From Dyadobacter fanqingshengii (GTDB lineage: Bacteria > Bacteroidota > Bacteroidia > Cytophagales > Spirosomataceae), in assembly GCF_023822005.2 (NCBI RefSeq), contig NZ_CP098806.1, positions 1,798,001-1,862,000 on the forward strand: DNA of 64,000 nt, written 5' to 3'. Shown here piece after piece: positions 7,865 through 16,169 of the stretch. How positions within the stretch are numbered: position 1 is the stretch's first letter; each line of letters starts with the position of its first letter. A program made the translations under genes and the position numbers. The notes beneath the pieces are model-generated. The model searched no databases and had not been told where the DNA came from. It saw nothing but the letters and a program-made list of their open reading frames with translations.

Positions 7865-9673
7865 ATGAGCAAAACTTTTACTCTCCTTTTTTTCGCCTCT
7901 TTTATTGTCCTGGCCTTTTCCGCAAAACATTCCCCGCGAACGATTGGCGTGGAGCAGAGCGTGGCGCGGTTTAAAGTGGATTCGAAATCCTACGCGCTAA
8001 GCCTTAAAGACCTTTCAGAAGCGATCCGGAACATAGACCCCAACCAGCCTGGAACCATTGACATCGCAAAAACAAAGCTGATTTATAGTCGGTTAGCTTA
8101 CAAGCGGATTGAATATTTTCTCGAACATTTCTTTTTTACCTCATCCAGAATTTACAACCGCCCGCCCAAAAACGAGATCGAAGAGCCGCATCTGGAATAC
8201 ATGGAACCCGCCGGCATGCAGTACATGGAAGCGATTTTATTTGACAGCATTACCATTGATGCCAATAAAGAATTGCTCGTTCAGGCTGAATTATTAAGCA
8301 ATGCTGCGAACGATCTGCACGCGCTTTTGTACAAATTCGAAACCAGTGATAAACAAGTTCTCGCTGCGGTAAGGCTGGAACTCATTCGCATTATAGCACT
8401 GGGAATTACCGGGTTTGACGCGCCCATGTTGAAAAGCGGTATTTGGGAATCGGCTGTGGCAATGGAGACAATTGCCCTCACATTGAAACCCTATCTAGAT
8501 AAAAATAAACAGGACAGCGTCTTCCACTATTTGGGGAATTCTATATGGTTCCTTCAAAACAACCCCGAGTTTGACTCGTTTGACCGGCTGAAATTTCTTA
8601 AAGCCTATGCTTTGCCACTTCAAAAGCACTTGAATGTAATGATCCGCGAAATGCAGCTCGATTCCGTGTCGCCCGGCATGCTGCGTTACGATGCCGGACA
8701 TATGTTCAGCCCGGGTGCTTTACAACCGGCGGATTCGATGAATGATAAAGATCTCACAGAAAAGCGGGCTGAACTTGGCAAAAAGCTGTTTTTCGAAACG
8801 CGTCTTTCGGGTAACGGTTCCAAAAGCTGTGCTTCCTGCCATAACCCCGCCAACTATTTTACTGATGGTCTGCCCAAAAGCATTGGCCTTCATCCGCATA
8901 CGCAAGTCAGACGCAATGCTCCATCGCTATTTTATGCGGCGGCTCAGCAAAATCAGTTTTGGGATGGGCGGGCAAAAACATTGGAAGACCAAATAGAAAC
9001 CGTGCTGCGCGATTCCTCGGAAATGAATGCGATCCCGGCGCAGAGCATGAAACTTTTGCTCAAAGACAAATCCTATAAACGTTTATTTAAAAAAGCTTTC
9101 CCTAAAACAAGAAAAGAAAAAAAGCCTGGCGAACAGCAAATTTATACCGCGCTGGCTGCTTTTATCAAAACTTTGAACCCCTACAACTCCGATTTCGACC
9201 GCTATATAGCCGGAGATCAGCATGCCTTAACAGACGCTCAGGTCAGCGGTTTTAACTTGTTTATGGGCAAAGCACAATGCGGGACCTGCCACTTTGCTCC
9301 GCTCTTCAATGGCTTGATCCCGCCATTTTATGCGCTGACAGAATTCGAGGTCATTGGCACAACTGCTACTGACGATCTTTTAAATCCAAAAAAAGACCTG
9401 GATAATGGTCGGATGGATGTGCGGGTCACTCCTTATTACGAGGCAGCATTCAAAACGCCGACTGTGAGAAATGCGGCGGTAACCGGGCCATACATGCATA
9501 ACGGCGCATTTAATTCCCTTGAAAAAGTAATTGATTTTTATGATAAAGGCGGAGGCGCCGGTTTGGGACTGGACTTACCCCGACAAACGCTTTCCCCCCT
9601 CCCACTCAACCTGACGGATCAGGAAAAGAAAGACATTATCGCATTTTTACATGCCCTAACCGATAAAATATGA
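7865..9673 (+). CDS. Di-haem cytochrome c peroxidase with imelysin-like N-terminal region
   Basis: The 602-residue protein has a signal peptide (MSKTFTLLFFASFIVLAFSA), so it is periplasmic. The C-terminal half (about 290-602) is a MauG/CcpA-type di-haem peroxidase with two haem-binding motifs, CASCH at 322-326 and CGTCH at 472-476. The NAAVTGPYMHNGAF stretch near the end is typical of the family. The N-terminal 30-270 region is helical with an imelysin-like EPAGMQYMEAILF element that lacks the usual His of GxHxxE. Bacterial cytochrome c peroxidases are usually about 350 residues, so the extra domain is notable. The gene overlaps the next by 4 bases (ATGA). Likely roles are peroxide reduction or oxidation of a partner substrate. 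I chose ATG 7865 over TTG 7859. Confidence 0.9.
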   Translation: MSKTFTLLFFASFIVLAFSAKHSPRTIGVEQSVARFKVDSKSYALSLKDLSEAIRNIDPNQPGTIDIAKTKLIYSRLAYKRIEYFLEHFFFTSSRIYNRPPKNEIEEPHLEYMEPAGMQYMEAILFDSITIDANKELLVQAELLSNAANDLHALLYKFETSDKQVLAAVRLELIRIIALGITGFDAPMLKSGIWESAVAMETIALTLKPYLDKNKQDSVFHYLGNSIWFLQNNPEFDSFDRLKFLKAYALPLQKHLNVMIREMQLDSVSPGMLRYDAGHMFSPGALQPADSMNDKDLTEKRAELGKKLFFETRLSGNGSKSCASCHNPANYFTDGLPKSIGLHPHTQVRRNAPSLFYAAAQQNQFWDGRAKTLEDQIETVLRDSSEMNAIPAQSMKLLLKDKSYKRLFKKAFPKTRKEKKPGEQQIYTALAAFIKTLNPYNSDFDRYIAGDQHALTDAQVSGFNLFMGKAQCGTCHFAPLFNGLIPPFYALTEFEVIGTTATDDLLNPKKDLDNGRMDVRVTPYYEAAFKTPTVRNAAVTGPYMHNGAFNSLEKVIDFYDKGGGAGLGLDLPRQTLSPLPLNLTDQEKKDIIAFLHALTDKI

Positions 9674-11778
9674 AGAGAAATCTACTTCTGCCCCTCCTGT
9701 TTTGCATAATCACGGCTGCCTATGGGCAGACGACACTGCTGCGCGGACCTTACTTGCAAGTAGCCACTTCCACAAGCATGATCGTGCGCTGGCGAACCGA
9801 TGTAGCCACTACGAGCATGGTCCGATATGGCCTCGCGCCTTCCGCTTTAACAATGAGCACGGAGCTTTCCGCAAAGGAAACGGAGCACGCGGTCCAGCTT
9901 TCGGGGCTTGCTCCGGCCACTCGTTATTATTACTCGATCGGTTATGCCAGCGAAGTGCTGGAAGGCGACCTGGAAAATTATTTTGAAACAGCACCCGAAC
10001 CGGGCGCGAAAGGGAAATACAGGTTTGGCGTTCTTGGCGACTGCGGAACGAACTCGGCAACGCAGGGAATGGTGCGTGAAAGCATCTCCAAATATTTGGG
10101 AGAAAACTATATGAATGCATTGTTGCTGCTGGGTGATAATGCTTATGCTTTCGGAAAGGACGCCGAATATCAATCCAATTTTTTCAACCACTATAAATAC
10201 GCGTTTCTACGGAAAAATCCCGTGTTCCCGTCGCCAGGAAACCACGATTATAATAATGATAATTTCGACCGGCAGAACGACCACAATGTGCCCTATTACA
10301 ACATTTTCTCCATGCCCACGCAGGGCGAAGCGGGTGGTGTAGCATCTGAATCGCAGGCTTTTTATTCCTACGATTACGGTAATGTGCATTTTCTTTCACT
10401 GGATTCTTACGGGAAAGAAGATCAGGCGACGCGGTTGTACGACACGCTTGGGAGGCAGGTTCAATGGATTAAAAAGGATCTGGCGGCAAACCAAAACAAG
10501 GACTGGATAGTGGCTTACTGGCACCATCCGCCCTATTCCCAGGGTTCGCGCAATTCGGAAACGGAAAGTGACCTGATCAAAATCCGGGAAAACTTCATCC
10601 GAATCCTGGAAAGGAATGGTGTGGATCTGATCCTTTGCGGGCATAGCCACGTGTACGAACGCTCGCGGCTGATCCAGGGACATTATGATAAAGCGGATAC
10701 ATTCGATCCGGTGAAGCATAATCTCAGCAATTCGTCGGGCAGATATGATGGATCCTCGCAATCTTGTCCGTATTTTAAAAAGTCCGATTCCAGCAAGGGA
10801 ACGGTGTATGTGGTTTCGGGTTCCGCGGGCCAGCTGGGTTCGAAAGCCGCCGGGTTTCCGCATAAAGCCATGTATTATTCGGATGCGGACCGTTCGGGCG
10901 GGATGGTGCTGGAAGTGGAAGGTAACCGGCTCGATGCCAAATGGATCGGGCTGGACGGCGTGATTTATGACCAGTTCACGATAGAAAAAGACGTAAACAA
11001 AGAAACAACGGTTGAGATCAACGCAGGAGAAAGCATTGAGCTGACATCCTCTTTTATTGGCGAGCATGTGTGGAATACGGGTGCCAGAACTTCCTCGATA
11101 ACTGTGTCGCCCGATAAAACTGCCGACTTTCATGTGAAAGATGCGCAGAACTGCATCAATGATATTTTTCACGTAAAAGTTACCCAGCCGGAACCGGTTA
11201 AGCTCATCGCTTTTTCACGCGCTGCCGACCCTGCTAATGTGGTTACACTAAGCTGGACAACCGAATTTGAAAACGAATTTTCTCATTTTTTCATCGAACG
11301 TGCTCAGAACGATTTGAAATGGGCGGAAATTGGTCGGGTCGCAGGCGGGCCAAATTCAACGGTAAGCAAAAATTATAGTTTCAAAGATGAGCAAAGCCCG
11401 AAGCTGGATTTCGGGCAAACGATTTATTACCGGCTTAAAATGGTGGCGCTGGATGGGCGTCTCCGCTATTCGGCCATTACTTCCATCCGTTTGCAAGAGA
11501 TTATCCTGGCAGCTGATCCTGCCGTCGATGCATTTGACATTGAGGTGATCCCTAACCCCTCCTCGGCGAGCCAAATGCAAATCCGGCTGGCGAAACGGGC
11601 ATCTTTAAAAGCGGAAGTGATATTGATGGACGTTTCGGGGCGGATTTTAGAAGAAAAGAAAATGACACTGACGGAATCGCCAGTGCCATTTTTACCCGCT
11701 AACGTGGCCGCAGGAATTTATCTTTTGAAAGTCACGGTAAATGGGCGGAGCTTGGTCCGGAAGCTCGCGGTTAACTAG
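9670..11778 (+). CDS. Purple acid phosphatase-like metallophosphoesterase, T9SS cargo
   Basis: The 702-residue protein has a signal peptide ending near AAYGQ. A fibronectin-like purple acid phosphatase N-domain (about 22-105) is followed by a metallophosphoesterase domain with the metal ligand motifs GDCGTN, GDNAY, GNHDY, WHHPPY and GHSHVYERS (about 115-430). After a linker there is a beta-sandwich region. The last 80 residues (VIPNPSS ... GIYLLKVTVNGRSLVRKL) form a T9SS type A sorting domain. It is therefore probably exported to the cell surface or medium as a phosphomonoesterase. Its start codon overlaps the stop of the peroxidase gene, so the two are co-expressed. There is no obvious phosphate-starvation box upstream. 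Confidence 0.93.
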   Translation: MKRNLLLPLLFCIITAAYGQTTLLRGPYLQVATSTSMIVRWRTDVATTSMVRYGLAPSALTMSTELSAKETEHAVQLSGLAPATRYYYSIGYASEVLEGDLENYFETAPEPGAKGKYRFGVLGDCGTNSATQGMVRESISKYLGENYMNALLLLGDNAYAFGKDAEYQSNFFNHYKYAFLRKNPVFPSPGNHDYNNDNFDRQNDHNVPYYNIFSMPTQGEAGGVASESQAFYSYDYGNVHFLSLDSYGKEDQATRLYDTLGRQVQWIKKDLAANQNKDWIVAYWHHPPYSQGSRNSETESDLIKIRENFIRILERNGVDLILCGHSHVYERSRLIQGHYDKADTFDPVKHNLSNSSGRYDGSSQSCPYFKKSDSSKGTVYVVSGSAGQLGSKAAGFPHKAMYYSDADRSGGMVLEVEGNRLDAKWIGLDGVIYDQFTIEKDVNKETTVEINAGESIELTSSFIGEHVWNTGARTSSITVSPDKTADFHVKDAQNCINDIFHVKVTQPEPVKLIAFSRAADPANVVTLSWTTEFENEFSHFFIERAQNDLKWAEIGRVAGGPNSTVSKNYSFKDEQSPKLDFGQTIYYRLKMVALDGRLRYSAITSIRLQEIILAADPAVDAFDIEVIPNPSSASQMQIRLAKRASLKAEVILMDVSGRILEEKKMTLTESPVPFLPANVAAGIYLLKVTVNGRSLVRKLAVN

Positions 11779-11827
11779 CGGCTGCCGAAGGCTCAGGCAA
11801 CATTTGCTTCGAAAATCGCGCTTCCGC

Positions 11828-13966
11828 CTATTTCTTAATGATCTTTTTCGTTTCTTTTTTCCCGTTGCTGTCGGTTAGTGTGACGTGATAAAGGCCCGTT
11901 GGTAAATGTCCTATCTGCAACTGCGATTTAGTTTTCTTGTTTTGTTCAAAATCCGCCAGGTAAGAGACTTTTCCGAGCACATCGAAAATTTCAACTTTTT
12001 CAATAGCAGTTCCTTCCGCAACCTGGACAAACAGTTTTTCGAATACGGGATTTGGGAAAATGGAAGCAATCTCAGGCAAATTGGCAAAATGAAGGCTATG
12101 AATCCGGCTATAAGCGTAGGAACCATCATTATCAATCATTTTTAACCGGTAAAAATTGTCACCATTTACCGGCGCATGATGGCTGAATGTATAAGGCTGC
12201 ACCGAAACACTTTCACCTTTTGCCTTCACTGTGACGATAACTTGCCAGTTCCTGCCTTCGGAGCTGTGTTGCACAGCAAAAAAATCACTGTTGGTTTCCA
12301 CGGTTGTGGACCATGAAAGCAAGGCAGTATGATGTTCTCTTTTGACCTCAAAACCAATCAATGTTACCGGAAGTGCAGCGCAGGCGTCCAATACTTCTGT
12401 TTCAGAATTACATCCTAGTTTGTTGGCCGAAATGTCGAGCAATTCAGGCGTTTCGTTGGACAGATAGCTGCATACCGGCGGAATTGCGCACATTTCCAGC
12501 TCCGGGTTTTCTGAGATCCAAAGGTAAGCGCCGCCAATGGATTCAAGTTTGCCCAAGCCTGATAGGGAGGCTAAAAGCGAGTTTTGAATGACTGTTACAC
12601 TGCCGCCAATCGTTTTCAGGTTTTCCAGACCATCCAGATTTTCGAGCAACGCATTGGCCGACACGGACAAAGAATCCGTTACAGTAACCAGATTGTTCAA
12701 TCCGGCCAGGCTTGTCAAAACCTCATTGTCGTCCACGATTAAAGTGCCAACAGTTGTAAGGCCAGAAAGCGCACGCATGTCTTCCAGCTGCGGATTAGAA
12801 GCAATGATCAATGATGTACCATCACCAATAGATTCCAGTTTTTCCAGACCGGCAAGGCTGATAAGGCTTGAATTTCCAACAATGATCATATCGCCGTCGA
12901 TCGATTCCAGCGCCGAAAGTCCTGTAATGTCCGTTAATGAAAAGCATAGGAAGGATGCAAATCCCAGCGGGCCAATCGATTTTACACCCGAAAGTCCGTC
13001 CAGATTTTGCAGAAAGGGATTAAAGGAAAGCAAAATTTCCTCCCCAAATGAGGTTATGCCTTCAAGTCCGTCCAATGATTCAAGGCCAAAGTTGTTTTGA
13101 AGTATCAGCGCGCCGCCAACAGAAGTAAGCCCGCTAAAACCCTTCAGATCAACAAGCGCATCGTGGTAATCAATCTCAATGTCATCGCCGATTGTGTTCA
13201 ACCCTTCCAGACCTGCCAGGCTGACCAGACTGCTATTTTCCTCCATATAGAGATCAGAATCAATACTTTTCAGGTTTTCAAGTCCTTCGAGACTGACCAA
13301 GTTATCATTGAAATCAATATAAAGATCTTCGCCGATTGATGTGAGGCCATTCAATCCGGACAGATTTACCAAAGTAATGTTGCCTATGATCTCTACGAAA
13401 CCGGGCACAGTGGAAATATTTTCCAGCCCTGCAAGGTTAACCAGCGCTTCATTGAAACCCAGTTGTAAATCCCGGCCTACACTATTAATGACGAGTGGCG
13501 AAAGTGTGGTCAGCAGGTCATTTGCCCCGATTATCAAGTCAACACCAATGTCATGTATGCTTGTCAGTCCGGCGAGATCAGTCAGCAAGTCGTTATCGCC
13601 AATGATCAGGCTCCCGTCCACCTGGGCAACATTGCTTAATGCTTCCAAGCTGACAAGCGCCTCATTTTCAGTAATTTCTAAATCACCGCCCACGGCAACG
13701 ATATTGTTCAGTCCGGTAACATTCTCCAACAAAGGATTACCATTGATCAGCAGGTTTCCTCCCACATTTGTAAGCGTTACCAGATTGCTCAGGTCATCAA
13801 TGTCGGCGCCGGTTATTGTTAGGTCTCCTGGGAGGTTTGTGCAGTCCGTATAAGTGGCCTGAAAATTGGAAACCTCGGCTTGCGTTGTCAGTTCAATATC
13901 AACAGGACATTGTGCATCAGCACATAAGGGCAGCAAAGCCCCAAAGAGGATGTAAAGTTTTTTCAC
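11828..13966 (-). CDS. Secreted L-domain/leucine-rich repeat protein, T9SS cargo
   Basis: The 712-residue protein has a signal peptide (MKKLYILFGALLPLCADAQ). Residues about 45-500 contain 18-19 repeats of roughly 24 residues with the pattern LxIxxNxxLxxLxGLxxLxxIGxx, which resembles receptor L-domain or leucine-rich repeat solenoids. A fibronectin-like segment (about 540-630) and a T9SS type A sorting domain (IFPNPVFEKLF to the end) follow. It is probably a surface adhesin or binding protein, but the ligand is unknown. Repeat 13 is the most irregular (FASFLCFSLTDIT) and may be a structural break. The 100 bases upstream show no clear promoter match. Confidence 0.9.
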   Translation of the reverse strand: MKKLYILFGALLPLCADAQCPVDIELTTQAEVSNFQATYTDCTNLPGDLTITGADIDDLSNLVTLTNVGGNLLINGNPLLENVTGLNNIVAVGGDLEITENEALVSLEALSNVAQVDGSLIIGDNDLLTDLAGLTSIHDIGVDLIIGANDLLTTLSPLVINSVGRDLQLGFNEALVNLAGLENISTVPGFVEIIGNITLVNLSGLNGLTSIGEDLYIDFNDNLVSLEGLENLKSIDSDLYMEENSSLVSLAGLEGLNTIGDDIEIDYHDALVDLKGFSGLTSVGGALILQNNFGLESLDGLEGITSFGEEILLSFNPFLQNLDGLSGVKSIGPLGFASFLCFSLTDITGLSALESIDGDMIIVGNSSLISLAGLEKLESIGDGTSLIIASNPQLEDMRALSGLTTVGTLIVDDNEVLTSLAGLNNLVTVTDSLSVSANALLENLDGLENLKTIGGSVTVIQNSLLASLSGLGKLESIGGAYLWISENPELEMCAIPPVCSYLSNETPELLDISANKLGCNSETEVLDACAALPVTLIGFEVKREHHTALLSWSTTVETNSDFFAVQHSSEGRNWQVIVTVKAKGESVSVQPYTFSHHAPVNGDNFYRLKMIDNDGSYAYSRIHSLHFANLPEIASIFPNPVFEKLFVQVAEGTAIEKVEIFDVLGKVSYLADFEQNKKTKSQLQIGHLPTGLYHVTLTDSNGKKETKKIIKK

Positions 13967-14066
13967 ACGGAGAAGGGTTTATGGTCTTTGCAGAAAATAT
14001 CTGAATCCAAATATTTCCCGATAAAAACCAAACCCAATTCCATGTCGTAATAGTTCCCATAACTTA

Positions 14067-15467
14067 TCAACGATTTACCACAAAATGATAGGCAGCCTCC
14101 ATCTCCTTCTTCGCAATGGCAATATCGACAATGCTTGTGCGATAATTCACGAATGCGGCCCGGATGCAAGTTTTTCCATCCAATGTGGTCGGCGTCATGA
14201 AAACCTTGCCGCTTTTATTCATCTTATCCAAAAACTCCATTGTCCTGTCAGTACTAAGGAGTCTGAAACACACTACATTAAGCCGGACTGGTGCGGCAAG
14301 TTCGAAGAACGCACTTTCAACAATGTATTCCCCCAGTTCCTTTGCGCGCGCAATGCTATTTTCAACAATCCATTGATATCCTGATTTTCCATAAGCAACC
14401 AACCCAAACCACGCGGGCAGGGCTCTAAACCTGCGTGAGTTTTCCGGCAGGAAATTTAAATAAGAAAAGTTTTCGGATGGGTCCCCAAGATAAGGCGCGT
14501 TGGTATTCTGAAACGTTTCCACCTGCAACCGGTCATGCTGCTTCCTGACCAGAATCACGGCGCTGTCGTACGGAACATTCATCCATTTATGGCAATCAAT
14601 GGTAATGCTGTCCGCCTGCTCCCACCCCGACAGCAGGTGGCTGTTCGCCGGCGAGCAAGCCGCAAAGCCACCAAAAGCAGCATCGATATGCAGCCAAAAA
14701 TCGTATTGCTTTTTCAAAGCTGCGATAGCAGCAATGTCATCAAAATCCACTGTATTAACTGTCCCCGCGCTGCAATTGACAATGACGGATTTACCCTTAT
14801 GTAAAACCAGTTTCGCTTCCAGGTCGGCGATATCCATTGCTTCCCTTGCAGGCAACACATTGATTTTAAGCAAATTATTACTACCAAACCCAAGCATAGA
14901 AAGTGATTTGATGACAGACGAATGTGGAGTCGCAGCCATGACAACAATCTCCGAAGACATTCCTTCCCTGGAAACATCAATTCCCAGTTTTTTACCCGCC
15001 CATTGCCTGCCAACAGCCAGTCCGCTAAAATTGGACATGGTGGCTCCGGTCACAAATCCACCATTAAATGCTTCTGGCAGGTTTAACAATTGGCATAACA
15101 GGCGGATTGTTTCCTTTTCAACAATGGCCGAAACATCACCCGCCCCTTTTGTGCCCTGTGTATTTTGGTCAAAAACCGCCGTAAGCCAGTCGCCCGCGAT
15201 GGATGCAGGCGTTGCTCCCCCTGTTACAAAGCCCCAATATCTCGGTCCCGGACTGGCCACCATTAATTTCTGGTATTTTTCCTGAAACTTTTCCAGAGTT
15301 TGTGGAGTTCCTAACCCATCTTTTTCCAGCACCTCAGGTTTGGTTTGCTGATCTGACGCGTAGGTTGGTAAATCATTCAGATGCGTTAGAAAATCCAGAC
15401 TTCTCTTTTTTACATCTTCCAGGATCTGGTCGAGTTGTGCCAGATCATGTTTTAATTCAATGTTCAT
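14067..15467 (-). CDS. Group II PLP-dependent amino acid decarboxylase
   Basis: The 466-residue protein belongs to the pyridoxal-dependent decarboxylase family that includes aromatic-L-amino-acid, glutamate and diaminobutyrate decarboxylases. The PLP-binding lysine is Lys294 in DCHKWMNVPYDS, and the conserved LHIDAAFGG and GFVTGATMSNFSGL stretches are present. Length fits the family. It lies 20 bases after the DinB-like gene on the same strand, so they are probably co-transcribed. Both are divergent from a MocR-type regulator, whose own aminotransferase-like domain also binds PLP, so that regulator may control this gene. The amino-acid substrate cannot be assigned from motifs alone. Confidence 0.9.
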   Translation of the reverse strand: MNIELKHDLAQLDQILEDVKKRSLDFLTHLNDLPTYASDQQTKPEVLEKDGLGTPQTLEKFQEKYQKLMVASPGPRYWGFVTGGATPASIAGDWLTAVFDQNTQGTKGAGDVSAIVEKETIRLLCQLLNLPEAFNGGFVTGATMSNFSGLAVGRQWAGKKLGIDVSREGMSSEIVVMAATPHSSVIKSLSMLGFGSNNLLKINVLPAREAMDIADLEAKLVLHKGKSVIVNCSAGTVNTVDFDDIAAIAALKKQYDFWLHIDAAFGGFAACSPANSHLLSGWEQADSITIDCHKWMNVPYDSAVILVRKQHDRLQVETFQNTNAPYLGDPSENFSYLNFLPENSRRFRALPAWFGLVAYGKSGYQWIVENSIARAKELGEYIVESAFFELAAPVRLNVVCFRLLSTDRTMEFLDKMNKSGKVFMTPTTLDGKTCIRAAFVNYRTSIVDIAIAKKEMEAAYHFVVNR

Positions 15468-15487
15468 TTTAATCGTTGTAATGTGCT

Positions 15488-15961
15488 TTAACTAAATTGA
15501 TCAGGATTTGCGGCTGAGATCCACCTTCTGTGGTAATTGATCTGGCCTAGGTGGTAAGATAAATGGGTTAACAAATGCGTCAGGACCAGTTCCGTGGTCT
15601 GGTTGGGGAACATATCCAGGACATTGCGCGGATATTCGCTTCCCAGCTGCGCATCGGACAGCTCGCCCACAGATTTCAGAACAATGGGCAGTAACTTGTC
15701 CAGCTCTGCAATGAGTTCGGTTTTGGTAAAAAGCCGCTCGGCAAATTCGGCATCGCGGTTTCTTACATAATGAACATTCCCCAGCGTGAGTCCCACATAA
15801 GTCCTCAGATTGCCAATCAAATGCTGGCAAAGATTCCCGCCTGTGTTAATCGTCCCAGGCAACCGTACCCAAAGCGATTCCTCGGAAGGATACTTCTCAA
15901 TTTCGTCCCGCAGTTTTTTAAGATCTCTGTCAAAAAGCTGGACAATTATTTCATTTTCCAT
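15488..15961 (-). CDS. DinB-like superfamily protein
   Basis: The 157-residue protein looks like a DinB/YfiT-type four-helix bundle. Candidate metal-binding histidines are in LCQHLIGNLRTY near residue 45 and in THLLTHLSYHLGQINYHRRW near 135. Family members are often metal-dependent thiol transferases or have no known activity. It is the first gene of the DinB-decarboxylase pair and is divergent from the MocR regulator 208 bases away. The intergenic region holds a 10-bp inverted repeat (16066-16099). Function is unknown; involvement with an amine or thiol product of the decarboxylase is speculative. Confidence 0.8.
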   Translation of the reverse strand: MENEIIVQLFDRDLKKLRDEIEKYPSEESLWVRLPGTINTGGNLCQHLIGNLRTYVGLTLGNVHYVRNRDAEFAERLFTKTELIAELDKLLPIVLKSVGELSDAQLGSEYPRNVLDMFPNQTTELVLTHLLTHLSYHLGQINYHRRWISAANPDQFS

Positions 15962-16065
15962 GGCTAATACATTTTAGGTGCAGTCTAATGTAACAATTCA
16001 ATTCAGAAATTCCTTCGCCCCGCGTTCCGGCGGCCTGGTGACCCGGCGACCCGGCGTTCTGACGA

Positions 16066-16099
16066 ATGAACAATTAAACTGCGATGCAAAATTGTTCAT
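16066..16099. promoter_or_regulatory. Candidate operator: 10-bp inverted repeat upstream of MocR gene
   Basis: Perfect arms ATGAACAATT (16066-16075) and AATTGTTCAT (16090-16099) are separated by 14 bases in the divergent region between the DinB gene and the MocR gene. A further TATTTTTG at 16131-16138 fits the Bacteroidota -7 element, but no good -33 element is visible. MocR regulators often bind repeats in such divergent promoters, so this may be the regulator's site. Binding is inferred. Confidence 0.45.
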
Positions 16100-16169
16100 G
16101 ATAACAAGTAAAAAACAGATTCAGTTTTGTTATTTTTGGGCATAACAGACTCATAATTGTTTTCTCCGA

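Noticed and set aside
9847..11172. Several long antisense ORFs under the phosphatase gene
   Set aside because: No family resemblance; the plus-strand gene has clear motifs.
13341..13853. 170-codon plus-strand ORF
   Set aside because: It is the antisense of the L-domain repeats and is itself repetitive only for that reason.
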